Below the pieces are notes generated by a model. The model was given only the letters and a program-made list of their open reading frames with translations, did no database searches and was not told the DNA's origin. From NCBI GenBank assembly GCA_039029535.1, contig JBCCFW010000129.1, positions 1-22,168 of the forward strand: a DNA stretch of 22,168 nucleotides. The letters are read 5' to 3'. A program made the translations under genes and the position numbers. Below are positions 1 to 7,919 of this stretch, piece after piece; the first letter of the stretch is position 1, and every line of letters begins with the position of its first letter. The DNA comes from JBCCFW01 sp039029535. GTDB lineage: Bacteria > Acidobacteriota > JBCCFW01.

Positions 1-126
1 CACCTTCTTATATCTACCTCGCAGATCCAGCTTGTAGGAACTTTGTCCGACCCGCGAGAGCACGGGGAATGGACCCACCCACTGCTGCCGGAACTTGCGA
101 GTTCCTGGCAGTGCGAGGTGACGTGA
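1..126 (+). CDS. Possible C-terminal tail of an upstream gene, partial
   Basis: Frame 1 is open from the window edge to a TGA at 124-126 (41 codons), 12 nt before the TTG start of the next gene. Such tight spacing would suit an operon. Against it, codon third positions are less GC-rich than in the neighbours, I recognise no family in the residues, and a strong inverted repeat lies inside. The stretch may simply be an upstream regulatory region. Low confidence. Confidence 0.2.
   Translation, partial: HLLISTSQIQLVGTLSDPREHGEWTHPLLPELASSWQCEVT
80..113. repeat. Inverted repeat upstream of the zinc-ribbon membrane protein gene
   Basis: The arms CACTGC (80-85) and GCAGTG (108-113) pair. Inside them GGAACT (90-95) and AGTTCC (100-105) pair around a TGCG loop, leaving a small internal loop (TGCC against TG). 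No T-tract follows on the plus strand, so a classical intrinsic terminator is not obvious. It could end an upstream transcript or be an operator in front of the gene starting at 139. The bases are seen directly; the role is open. Confidence 0.5.
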
Positions 127-138
127 GGATAACAAAAC

Positions 139-1491
139 TTGATCCCCCACGGCATACTCTGGGAGACCGACCAGGTCCACGCGCCCGAGGTCGGCGCCGA
201 CTGGGAGCCGGCAGGACAGCGCTCCGAGCTCAAGCGCTACTTCGCGCTCGCCGGACAGCGCAAGGCGAGCGTCGCGGCCGGCGCTGGCGCCGGCGCCACG
301 GCAGCGGCCGCCGCGAGCAGTGCTCCGAGCACCAACGACCCCTTCGCCATCTGCCAAAACCACCCGCGGCTCGAAGCGACCTACAACTGCACGCAGTGCG
401 GGACCGGCTGGTGCAACGACTGCATCGTCAAGAAGCCCGTGCCCGGACCGGGGCAGCAGCAGCGCTACCTGCTCACCTGTAGTTCCTGTGAAGGCTCGCT
501 CCGTGAGCGCGAGAAGGAGCGGATCGTCACGCCCTTCTACAAGGAGATCGGGAAGGTGCTCACCTTCCCGCTCAGCATTGGTGGCATCGCCGCCATCGCC
601 GTCATCTCGATTCTCAAGTCGGGCGGCGCCATCGCTTACTTCGGCGGCCTCCTCATCTCGCTCGCCCTGATGTCGTACTGGATTCTCATCATCCGGCACA
701 CCTCCGATGGCGAGCGCAACCTGCCCAACCTGGGCCTCATCAACGACTACATCAGCGACCTGGTGTGGCCCGGCGTCAAGGCCGCGCTGGTCGTCGTCAT
801 CGCCTTCCTGCCAGCGACGCTCTATTCGACTGTGGTGGCACCCGAAGCCTCGGTCGAAGCCATGCTCAAGGACAAGATGGACGACGCAGCCATCGAGTCG
901 ATGTACGGCACGGCCGGAGACGAAGGCACCGACGAGATCGTCTTCAGCGACGACTCCGAGCTCAACGACGAGCTCGAGGATGCCTTCGGCGCGCTCGACG
1001 AGATGGGAGGCGAGTGGGCCGACGACGAGGGTGACGACTGGGGCAGCGAAGAAGAGGAAGTCCCCGACTGGGCGTCGGAGTGGGCGCTCGAGGAGGAGGA
1101 GTACTCCTACAGCTTCCCGTGGTTCTCCTTCTTCATGGCCTCGCTCCTCCAGCTCTACGGCTACGTCATGATCCCGGCGTTCCTCATCGTGCTCGCGGTG
1201 CAAAATTCCATCATGCCCGCGCTCATGCCGGCGACGGTCTTCAAGATCCTCAACCTCATCAAGACCGAGTACATCTTGCTCGTCGTGCTCTGCCTGGGGC
1301 TGGAGATCCTGCTCGGGATCGTGTCGATCGCCCTCTTGTTGTTCACCGTTCTCGTGTGGCTGCCGGGAGACATGAGCTCGTTCATCATCGGGCCGATGCT
1401 GTCGACGCCCTTCTTCGCCTACGTGCGGCTCGTGCAGTGCCACGCCATCGGTCGGGTCGGCGATCAGATCGGTGCCAAGATCGACTGGTAG
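139..1491 (+). CDS. Zinc-ribbon (B-box-like) multipass membrane protein
   Basis: 450 residues. The N-terminal half is cytosolic in character: an Ala/Gly-rich linker (about 46-63) precedes a cysteine cluster with C72-x2-H75, C84-x2-C87, C92-x2-C95 and C114-x2-C117, spacing that suits two zinc sites and resembles bacterial B-box-type fingers. Three hydrophobic segments follow (about 140-156, 163-186, 212-233), then a very acidic Asp/Glu-rich loop of roughly 90 residues (about 238-325), then three or four more hydrophobic segments (about 328-360, 375-415, 418-440). The hydrophobic half recalls Yip1-type membrane domains, but I cannot assign a family. The start is TTG at 139, chosen because GAGGA at 125-129 is well placed and stops precede it in frame. 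The stop codon abuts the ATG of the rhomboid gene, so the two are probably co-translated. Function unknown; zinc binding and membrane location are inferences from motifs. Confidence 0.8.
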   Translation: MIPHGILWETDQVHAPEVGADWEPAGQRSELKRYFALAGQRKASVAAGAGAGATAAAAASSAPSTNDPFAICQNHPRLEATYNCTQCGTGWCNDCIVKKPVPGPGQQQRYLLTCSSCEGSLREREKERIVTPFYKEIGKVLTFPLSIGGIAAIAVISILKSGGAIAYFGGLLISLALMSYWILIIRHTSDGERNLPNLGLINDYISDLVWPGVKAALVVVIAFLPATLYSTVVAPEASVEAMLKDKMDDAAIESMYGTAGDEGTDEIVFSDDSELNDELEDAFGALDEMGGEWADDEGDDWGSEEEEVPDWASEWALEEEEYSYSFPWFSFFMASLLQLYGYVMIPAFLIVLAVQNSIMPALMPATVFKILNLIKTEYILLVVLCLGLEILLGIVSIALLLFTVLVWLPGDMSSFIIGPMLSTPFFAYVRLVQCHAIGRVGDQIGAKIDW

Positions 1492-2898
1492 ATGCTCATC
1501 CCCGTGGGGGCCGATGGGCCCCGGCGACGGCTACCGATCGTCACGATCGCGCTCATCGTCCTGAACTGCCTCATCCACGCGAACACCTCGTGGAGGGCCG
1601 ACCGTAGTGATCGCCGGCTGATGACGACGGTGGGTCCGCTCATCGGCATCGAGTCGGAGATCGAGCGGGCCCTGTTGCAGGACACCATGGGCGACCGCCG
1701 CGTGCCCACGCGTCCACGCGAGCTGATCATCCTCGGCTGGACCACCGACACGGTCGAGCAGAGCTGGTTCTGGCAGGAGTACGAGGCCGGCCGCGTCGAG
1801 CCGGTCACCACGAAGCGCTGGCAGGAGTGGCACGAGAGACGCGGCGCTTACCAGGCCGCGTGGGACGAGCACTTCCACGTGAAGTGGGGCTTCCGCAAGT
1901 CGAGCTTCAACCCGCTCACGTTGTTCTCGAGCATGTTCTTGCACGCGGACTTCTGGCACCTGCTCGGCAACATGCTCTTCCTCTGGGCCGTCGGCGTGAA
2001 CGTCGAGATCTCCTGGGGACGCGCCCACTTCCTCCTGACCTATCTCGGTGGCGGCGTCGTGGCGGCGGCCTCCTTCGGCGTGCTCACCGGCAGCGACGTG
2101 CCCCTCATCGGAGCCTCGGGGGCCGTCGCCACGCTCATGGGAGCCTTCCTGGTCCGTCACTTCTGGACCAAGCTCCGATTCTTCTGCTTCTTCATCCACG
2201 TCGGCATCGTGCGCCTGCCCGCCTGGGTCTTCATCCCCTTCTGGGTGGTCGAACAGATCCGCGGCCTCAACGCCGCACCGATCCACGGTGGGGGCGGCGT
2301 CGCGTTCTCGGCTCACCTCGGTGGCTTCTTCGCCGGCGTGCTCATCGCGGTCCTCATGCGCTTCACCGGCGTGCAGGCCAAGCTCGAGCCCGAGCTGGAG
2401 CGAGCGGACCACGCCCGTGAGAAGGCGCGTCATCTCGAAGAGGCCGAGCTTCACCAGCAACGGGGCGACGGCTTCGGGCTCGTCGACTCGCTCCGCGCAG
2501 CCCTCGCCGAGGACCCTTCTGACGCGGAGCTCCACGGCCGTCTCCTCGACGAGCTGATCACGCGGGGTCGTCACGAGGAGGCGTCGACCCTGGGCATCGA
2601 ACGTCTCAAGGAGCACTGGAAGGCCCGTCGCGTGCGCGAGTACCTGCAGCTCCTGTCGCGGCTCGATCGAGACATGCCCAACGCGACGCTACCGAGCGAC
2701 CTGCGTCTCCGTGCCGCCAGCGCCCTCACCGAGACGCAACCGCACCTCGCTGCTCGGCATCTCCACCGCCTGCTCACCGATGCCCCGCCTGGCGACCCAT
2801 TGAAGAAGAAGGCGCTGACTGAATACGCCGCCTTGCTGGAACGCCTCGGCGACTCGGCCGGCGCACGTGCCGCACGGGAGCAGCTCCGCCAGTCGTGA
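1492..2898 (+). CDS. Rhomboid family intramembrane serine protease with C-terminal helical domain
   Basis: 468 residues. Rhomboids cut transmembrane substrates within the lipid bilayer using a Ser-His dyad. The signature is complete: H156-L-L-G-N160 in the second core helix, G207-A-S209-G with the nucleophile serine, and the catalytic H275 in S-A-H-L-G-G. A first hydrophobic helix lies at about 14-30. Between it and the core is an unusually long, charged Trp-rich loop of about 110 residues. After the last helix (about residue 295) comes a soluble Glu/Arg/Leu-rich segment of about 170 residues that looks TPR-like. The ATG directly follows the TAG of the preceding gene, so translational coupling to the zinc-ribbon membrane protein is likely and the two may work together. 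The stop codon lies one base from the stop of the converging phosphoesterase gene. The family is sure; substrate unknown. Confidence 0.9.
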   Translation: MLIPVGADGPRRRLPIVTIALIVLNCLIHANTSWRADRSDRRLMTTVGPLIGIESEIERALLQDTMGDRRVPTRPRELIILGWTTDTVEQSWFWQEYEAGRVEPVTTKRWQEWHERRGAYQAAWDEHFHVKWGFRKSSFNPLTLFSSMFLHADFWHLLGNMLFLWAVGVNVEISWGRAHFLLTYLGGGVVAAASFGVLTGSDVPLIGASGAVATLMGAFLVRHFWTKLRFFCFFIHVGIVRLPAWVFIPFWVVEQIRGLNAAPIHGGGGVAFSAHLGGFFAGVLIAVLMRFTGVQAKLEPELERADHAREKARHLEEAELHQQRGDGFGLVDSLRAALAEDPSDAELHGRLLDELITRGRHEEASTLGIERLKEHWKARRVREYLQLLSRLDRDMPNATLPSDLRLRAASALTETQPHLAARHLHRLLTDAPPGDPLKKKALTEYAALLERLGDSAGARAAREQLRQS

Positions 2899-2899
2899 G

Positions 2900-3721
2900 T
2901 CAGCGATCCGCCGGGGTCAGGAGCAGCGCCCGGGCGTCGACGTTGAGCACTTGAGTCTCGTCGGTCAGCTCACCCAGCGGCTCGTCCCAGTGAACGTGAC
3001 CGCAGGTCACCAGCGGCACGTCGGACTCGACGAGGAGCTCCGTGATGGCCTCGCTCCCACGCTGCCTGCGCGACAGCGCGGGCCCTTCGTGCAACAGCAA
3101 GACGTCGGGGGCGGCTGCGACGACGGGCTCGAGCAAGCCGAGGAAGCTCTCCTCGCTGCGACGTCCCGACCGTCGGGTGTTGCCGATGATGAGCCCGACG
3201 CCACCGAAGCTCAGCCCGTCACGCTCGACGACGTCGCCGTCGAGCAGGCTGGCATCGGGCAGGCTCCCGAGGAAACGCTCAGCTTGACGCTCGTTGCCGA
3301 ATTCGTCGTGGTTGCCTGCGACGCCGATGACCCAGCGAAACGCATGCCCGAACGCGCTCCACACCGGGCGGACGTCGCCCGTCGCACCTCGCTGGTCGGC
3401 ATGCTCGGCGGCGTACAGGTCACCGCAGAGCAACACGCCGAGCTCTGGGGCCGTCGGAATGAGCCCGTCAGCCGCCAGGTCGAGACAAGTCTCGGCAAGA
3501 ACTTCCCCGAGCAAGCAGCTCTCGCCCCCACGCAGCGGCGAGGCCGCCCGGCCTTGCAGGTCGCTGGTGACGAGCAGGCCGGCGAGCTCGTCGGGGAGCC
3601 CCTCGACCGTTGCCCGCACGAGCAGCAGGCTCTCGACCTCCACTCCTCCACGGGCTGCCGCGTTCAGATACGGGATGCCGGCGATCACCTCGTCGGTCAC
3701 CTCGACGACGCGCAGGCTCAA
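2900..3721 (-). CDS. Calcineurin-like metallophosphoesterase
   Basis: 273 residues from a TTG at 3721. The motifs of the binuclear-metal phosphoesterase fold occur in order: S-D54-L-Q56-G-R (the usual D-x-H with Gln in place of His), C-G-D101, G-N137-H-D139, a His in L-L-L-H-E-G, and G-H242-V-H244. The D-x-Q variant occurs in some calcineurin-like families, but metal content may differ from the norm. The reading frame stays open upstream to 3904, but that extension overlaps truB and is Arg/Gly-rich shadow sequence. The TTG sits in TTGA, overlapping the truB stop, which is typical of coupled translation, so I placed the start there. It is the last gene of the rimP-truB operon. Substrate unknown: nucleotide, phosphoprotein or other phosphoester all remain possible. 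Confidence 0.8.
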   Translation of the reverse strand: MSLRVVEVTDEVIAGIPYLNAAARGGVEVESLLLVRATVEGLPDELAGLLVTSDLQGRAASPLRGGESCLLGEVLAETCLDLAADGLIPTAPELGVLLCGDLYAAEHADQRGATGDVRPVWSAFGHAFRWVIGVAGNHDEFGNERQAERFLGSLPDASLLDGDVVERDGLSFGGVGLIIGNTRRSGRRSEESFLGLLEPVVAAAPDVLLLHEGPALSRRQRGSEAITELLVESDVPLVTCGHVHWDEPLGELTDETQVLNVDARALLLTPADR

Positions 3722-4635
3722 TCTTCGTCCACGGACGCCACCACCGTTTCCGGCTGCACTTCTCCGCCCTCCGTCACGCGCCCCACGCCGAGCAGGGCTC
3801 CCTCTCCGTCCTTCACCACCATGGTGTCTCCCTCCTTCGTGATGGTCTCCCCCGTCACCGCCTGACCGTGCAAGAACGCACGCCTCCCCCCCGCATCCAC
3901 GCACAGCTCCGGCATGCCCAGCGGCACGTCGGTGAGCGACAGCAAGGCTCCCTCGGCGCTCTCTCGAGTGAGCTCGTCACCCGACACCGCCTGCTCCAGC
4001 GTGAAGGGGCCAGCCGCCGTGCGACGCAGCGCAGCGAGATGCGCGGGCACGCCGAGCGCTTCACCGAGCTCCTCGGCCAACACGCGGACATAGGTCCCCG
4101 CCGAGCAGCACACCTCGAAGCGGATGGACTCCGCGTCGCGCTCCAGCAGCGCGAAGTGCCGCACGCTCACCGGCACGGGCTCGCGCTCGATCTCCACGCC
4201 CTCGCGCGCCAGCTCGTAGAGCTTCTTGCCGTCCTTCTTCTTCGCCGAGACCATGGGCGGTCGCTGGAGCAGGTCACCGGTGAGCCCGGCCATCGCCGTC
4301 TCGACCTGCTCGTCGGTGAGCTCGGGCACGATCACCGGCTCGGCCCGTGCCACGCCCTCGGCGTCCCCCGTGTCCGTCGCCCAGCCCAGGCGCGCGGTGC
4401 CGAGGTAGGTCTTGTCCGCGCCACCGAGGTAGCGCACGAGCCGCGTGGCCTTGCCGACGAAGCAGGCGAGCACGCCGGTGGCCATGGGGTCGAGCGTGCC
4501 GCCGTGGCCCACCCGACGCACGTCGAGAGCACGCCGAACCCGAGACACCAGGTCGTGAGAGGTCGGGCCGGACGGCTTGTCGAGGACCAGGACTCCGCTC
4601 GGAGCCCCTGGACGCTCAGCTCTCCTCCGACCCAT
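3718..4635 (-). CDS. truB: tRNA pseudouridine(55) synthase
   Basis: 305 residues, normal for the family. The enzyme isomerises U55 in the T-loop of most tRNAs. The N-terminal region carries V-L-D-K-P-S-G-P-T-S (about 17-26) and the catalytic motif G-G-T-L-D49-P-M-A-T-G, in which D49 attacks the uridine. K-T-Y-L-G-T-A-R-L-G and Q-R-P-P-M-V-S-A-K-K follow as expected, as does the R-F-E-V-x-C-S-A-G-T-Y-V-R motif. The C-terminal part (about 225-305) resembles a small PUA-like domain. The ATG at 4635 lies inside the end of rbfA (20-nt overlap), and the stop overlaps the TTG of the phosphoesterase gene. This fits the conserved bacterial order rbfA-truB. Confidence 0.96.
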   Translation of the reverse strand: MGRRRAERPGAPSGVLVLDKPSGPTSHDLVSRVRRALDVRRVGHGGTLDPMATGVLACFVGKATRLVRYLGGADKTYLGTARLGWATDTGDAEGVARAEPVIVPELTDEQVETAMAGLTGDLLQRPPMVSAKKKDGKKLYELAREGVEIEREPVPVSVRHFALLERDAESIRFEVCCSAGTYVRVLAEELGEALGVPAHLAALRRTAAGPFTLEQAVSGDELTRESAEGALLSLTDVPLGMPELCVDAGGRRAFLHGQAVTGETITKEGDTMVVKDGEGALLGVGRVTEGGEVQPETVVASVDED

Positions 4636-5017
4636 CGTCGTCTCCCTCGTCCTCCGGCGTCGTCTCCTCGAGCAGCTCGTCGATGCGACCGCCGACCTCG
4701 ATCAGGTCGTCCTTCGCGAACACGAGCTCGGGCGCCCGACGCAGCCCCAGGCTCCGAGCGAGCTCGCGACGGAGGAAGCTCGCAGCCGAGCCCAGGCCCG
4801 CCGCGACGTCGTCATCGGCCGGACCACCCGGCAAGCCCCGCCAGGAGATGGACGCCCGCGACAGGTCGGGAGTCATCTCCACCGTGGTGACGGACACTCC
4901 CGTCAGGCGGGGGTCCGACACCTCACGGAGGAGGAGGTCGGAGAGCCTCATCCGCAGCTCGTCGCCGACACGCGTGCGCGTGCTGCCATGACGACGTCGA
5001 CCCTGACGACGAGCCAC
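4616..5017 (-). CDS. rbfA: 30S ribosome-binding factor A
   Basis: 133 residues, close to the family norm. RbfA binds the immature 30S subunit and aids 16S rRNA 5'-end maturation and cold adaptation. The KH-like fold is recognisable from R-V-G-D-E-L-R-M-R-L-S-D-L-L-L-R-E-V-S-D-P-R-L at the N-terminus, then the A-S-I-S-W strand and R-A-P-E-L-V-F near the end. The tail is highly acidic. The start is GTG at 5017; an upstream GGAG is about 11 nt away and overlaps the infB stop region. The gap from the infB stop is 15 nt, and the 3' end overlaps truB, so it is an internal operon gene. Confidence 0.93.
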   Translation of the reverse strand: MARRQGRRRHGSTRTRVGDELRMRLSDLLLREVSDPRLTGVSVTTVEMTPDLSRASISWRGLPGGPADDDVAAGLGSAASFLRRELARSLGLRRAPELVFAKDDLIEVGGRIDELLEETTPEDEGDDDGSEES

Positions 5018-5032
5018 TCGTGCTTGCTCCGA

Positions 5033-7885
5033 CTACTCGAGCGTCGGCTGGATCTCGCGGACCTCGAAGGCCTCGATGCGATCGCCGACCTTGATGTCGT
5101 TGTAGTCCTGAAGCCCGATGCCGCACTCCATCCCGGCAGGGATGTCGCGCGCGTCTTCCTTGAAGCGCTTGAGCGAGGACATCTTGCCCTCCCAGATGAC
5201 GACACCATCGCGCACGAGCCGGGCGTTCGCGTTGCGGAGGACCTTGCCCTCCTGCACGAGACAACCCGCCACGATGCCGATGCGCGGCACCTTGAAGGTC
5301 TCCTTGACCTCGGCCATGCCCAGGTTCTCCTCTTCCCGGATCGGGGCGAGAAGACCGGTCATCAAGTTTCGCAGCTCCTCGGTCAGGTGGTAGATGACCG
5401 TGTGGAGACGGATGACGACGTTCTCACGCTCGGCGAGATCGGCGGCGCTGCGCTCGGGACGAACGTTGAAGCCGACGATGATCGCCTTCGGCTCCGCCGC
5501 GGTCGCGAGGAGGACGTCCGAGTCGGTGATGGCACCGGTGCCGGCCGAGAGGATCTTCGTGTTGACCTTCTTCGTGCTGAGGTCGGTGATGGTCTTCTGC
5601 AAGACCTCCACCGCACCATGCACGTCGGCCTTGACGACGATCGGCAGCTCCTTGACCTCGTCACCCTCGGCGAGGGCTCGCGAGAGGTCCTGCAGCGTGC
5701 CGCGCGGACCGGACTTGGCCAGCTCGTGCTCGCGCCGTTTCTCCTGACGGAAGGCGCTGATCTCACGAGCGCGGGCCTCGCTCTCGACACCCTGCATGCG
5801 GTCGCCGGCGCGGGGCACGCCGGCCAGGCCGGTGACCTGACAGGGCGTGGACGGACCGGCTTCTTCGAGCCGGTCGCCGCGGTCGGAGAGCAGGGCGCGG
5901 ACGCGGCCCATCTCGGAGCCGATGATGACCGCGTCGCCCGGACGCAAGGTGCCGTCCTGGACGATGACATTGGCCACCGCGCCCTTGCCACGGTCGACGC
6001 CGGCCTCGACCACGATGCCGGTCGCACGCTTGGTCGGCATGGCCGTCAGCTCGAGAATCTCGGACTGCAGGACGATGAGCTCGAGCAGGTCCGGGATGCC
6101 GGTGCCCTGGGTCGCTGAGACCTCGCAGGAGACGACGTCGCCACCGAACTCCTCGACGACCAGCTCGTGGCGCATGAGGTCGGTCTTGACCCGGCTCGGA
6201 TCGGCGTTGGGGAGGTCGATCTTGTTGACCGCCACGATGAGCGGCACCTTCGCGGCCTTCGCGTGGTTGATGGCCTCGACGGTCTGCGGCATCACGCCGT
6301 CACTCGCCGCGACCACCAGCACGACCAGGTCGGTGACCTGGGCGCCGCGGGCACGCATGGTGGTGAACGCCTCGTGACCGGGCGTGTCGACGAAGGTGAT
6401 CTTCTTGCCGTCGGACTCGACCTGATAAGCACCGATCGACTGGGTGATGCCGCCGGCCTCGCCAGCCGCCACGTTCGTCTTGCGGATGGCGTCGAGCAGG
6501 GAGGTCTTGCCGTGGTCGACGTGGCCCATGACGGTGACGATGGGCGGACGCGGGACCTCGTCACCGAGGTCGCCGTCCTTGTCGATGCGCTCGATGGCGT
6601 CTTCGTCTTCCTGGGCCTGGATCTCGTCCTCGAAGCTGACGACCTCCGGGCTGAAGCCGAACTCGCCTGCCAGCGACTTGGCCATGTCCGGTTCGAGCGG
6701 AGCATTCACCGTCGCCATGGTGCCGCGGAGCATCAGGATCTTGATGATGTCCTTGGCCTTGACGTCCATCTTGTCGGCCAGCTCCTTGACCGTCACGCCT
6801 TCGGTCAGGCGGATGGTCTTGCCCTCGCCCTTGTTGATCGGGGCGATGGGAGGAGGTGGCGGCGTCGACGGTGCTGCGCCCTTCCGCTTCTTCTTGCGCT
6901 GCTTGCCGAGACCGGTGCCGGGCCGGTTGCTGTACGTGCGCGTGATGCCCTGCCCGGGTGATCGCGGTGCCGGACGCGGAGGCTGCGGCGGCAGCTCGAT
7001 CTTGCGGATGGGACCACGGAACGGGCGGTCCGGACGCGCCGGCGTGGCCGGCTTCTCGGGGGCTTCGGCTGCCGGCTTGGCCGCCTCGGGCGGTCGCGGC
7101 GGCGCGACCGGGGTCGACGTCTTCGAGACGACGAACGGGAGCTCGAGCTTGCGGGGCGCGGCCGGCTCAGCCGGCCTACGGGCCTCCGACCCTTCGGCCG
7201 ACGCTGCCGCGACCTCCTCCATGGGAGGCGTCTCGGGCTCGGGCTCGGGGGTCGGCTCGGGCTGGGGCACGACGCGGGGCAGCTCCAACGGCGCAGGAGC
7301 CGGTGGCGGAGTCGCCACCGGAGCCGGGTCGGGAGTCTCCTCGATTGCCGGCTCAGGCTCAGGCTCGACGACCGGCGGGGCCGCCTCGACCTCGACCTCG
7401 GCCGGCACGTGCTCGGCTTCCACCTCGTGAGCCACGGCCACCTCTTCAACCTCGGACTCGAACTCGGGGGTCGGCGCCGGCAGCGGCGTGGGGGGCGCGG
7501 CATCGACGGGTGATGCCGGTGCGGACGTGGCACCGCCCTGGCGCAGCCGGGCGAGTCGAGCCTGACGACGCTCCTCGGCAGCAGCCCGCTCGTCTTCGTT
7601 CTGCGGCTTCTTCGGCTTCGGCTTCGGCTTGACGGCCTTGGTCAGCCGAACGATCGGCTTCGGCGGAGGCGGAGTCGGCGGAGCAGCCGGCTTGGCCTTG
7701 GCCGCCGGCTTCTTGACCGCCTTGGCCGCACCACCAGGCTTGCCCCGATAGCGCGCCGCGACATCCTCGGACACCGAGCTGCTGGCGGTCGCGGCCTCGT
7801 TGCCGTCGGCCTTCAGGCGCTCGAGCATCTCCGCGGAGGAAATGCCCAGCTCGCGTGCCAGCACGTAGACCCTGACGTTGCCCAT
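5033..7885 (-). CDS. infB: Translation initiation factor IF-2
   Basis: 950 residues from ATG at 7885; an in-frame ATG at 8098 would lie inside nusA and adds only Arg-rich shadow sequence. IF-2 is the GTPase that places initiator fMet-tRNA on the 30S subunit and promotes subunit joining. Order: a small IF2_N domain (about 1-50, R-V-Y-V-L-A-R-E-L-G), a long Pro/Ala/Glu/Lys-rich linker (about 55-360), a second IF2_N-like domain (V-T-V-K-E-L-A-D-K), then the G domain with G-H-V-D-H-G-K-T (about 454-461), G-G-I-T-Q, D500-T-P-G-H504 and N554-K-I-D557, and finally the beta-barrel and fMet-tRNA-binding domains. The linker is long and low-complexity, as is common in high-GC phyla. It starts 34 nt after the nusA stop; no ylxR gene lies between them. 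Confidence 0.97.
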   Translation of the reverse strand: MGNVRVYVLARELGISSAEMLERLKADGNEAATASSSVSEDVAARYRGKPGGAAKAVKKPAAKAKPAAPPTPPPPKPIVRLTKAVKPKPKPKKPQNEDERAAAEERRQARLARLRQGGATSAPASPVDAAPPTPLPAPTPEFESEVEEVAVAHEVEAEHVPAEVEVEAAPPVVEPEPEPAIEETPDPAPVATPPPAPAPLELPRVVPQPEPTPEPEPETPPMEEVAAASAEGSEARRPAEPAAPRKLELPFVVSKTSTPVAPPRPPEAAKPAAEAPEKPATPARPDRPFRGPIRKIELPPQPPRPAPRSPGQGITRTYSNRPGTGLGKQRKKKRKGAAPSTPPPPPIAPINKGEGKTIRLTEGVTVKELADKMDVKAKDIIKILMLRGTMATVNAPLEPDMAKSLAGEFGFSPEVVSFEDEIQAQEDEDAIERIDKDGDLGDEVPRPPIVTVMGHVDHGKTSLLDAIRKTNVAAGEAGGITQSIGAYQVESDGKKITFVDTPGHEAFTTMRARGAQVTDLVVLVVAASDGVMPQTVEAINHAKAAKVPLIVAVNKIDLPNADPSRVKTDLMRHELVVEEFGGDVVSCEVSATQGTGIPDLLELIVLQSEILELTAMPTKRATGIVVEAGVDRGKGAVANVIVQDGTLRPGDAVIIGSEMGRVRALLSDRGDRLEEAGPSTPCQVTGLAGVPRAGDRMQGVESEARAREISAFRQEKRREHELAKSGPRGTLQDLSRALAEGDEVKELPIVVKADVHGAVEVLQKTITDLSTKKVNTKILSAGTGAITDSDVLLATAAEPKAIIVGFNVRPERSAADLAERENVVIRLHTVIYHLTEELRNLMTGLLAPIREEENLGMAEVKETFKVPRIGIVAGCLVQEGKVLRNANARLVRDGVVIWEGKMSSLKRFKEDARDIPAGMECGIGLQDYNDIKVGDRIEAFEVREIQPTLE

Positions 7886-7919
7886 TCGCCTGCCCGTCTC
7901 CTCGATCTCCCGCCCGTGG

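Noticed and set aside
90..105. GGAAC-N6-GTTCC core as a LexA box
   Set aside because: The Gram-positive-type LexA site needs GAAC-N4-GTTC; the spacing here is six and no SOS gene follows.
2867..4890. Long plus-strand open frames opposite the phosphoesterase and truB
   Set aside because: The minus strand carries clear families in order with coupled stops and starts; these frames lack any motif.
4577..6118. Plus-strand open frame of 513 codons opposite infB and rbfA
   Set aside because: Antisense shadow of conserved genes, with no recognisable protein motif.
6805..7533. Arg/Pro/Ser-rich minus-strand frame within the infB linker
   Set aside because: It is a shifted frame of the low-complexity IF-2 linker, not a separate gene.
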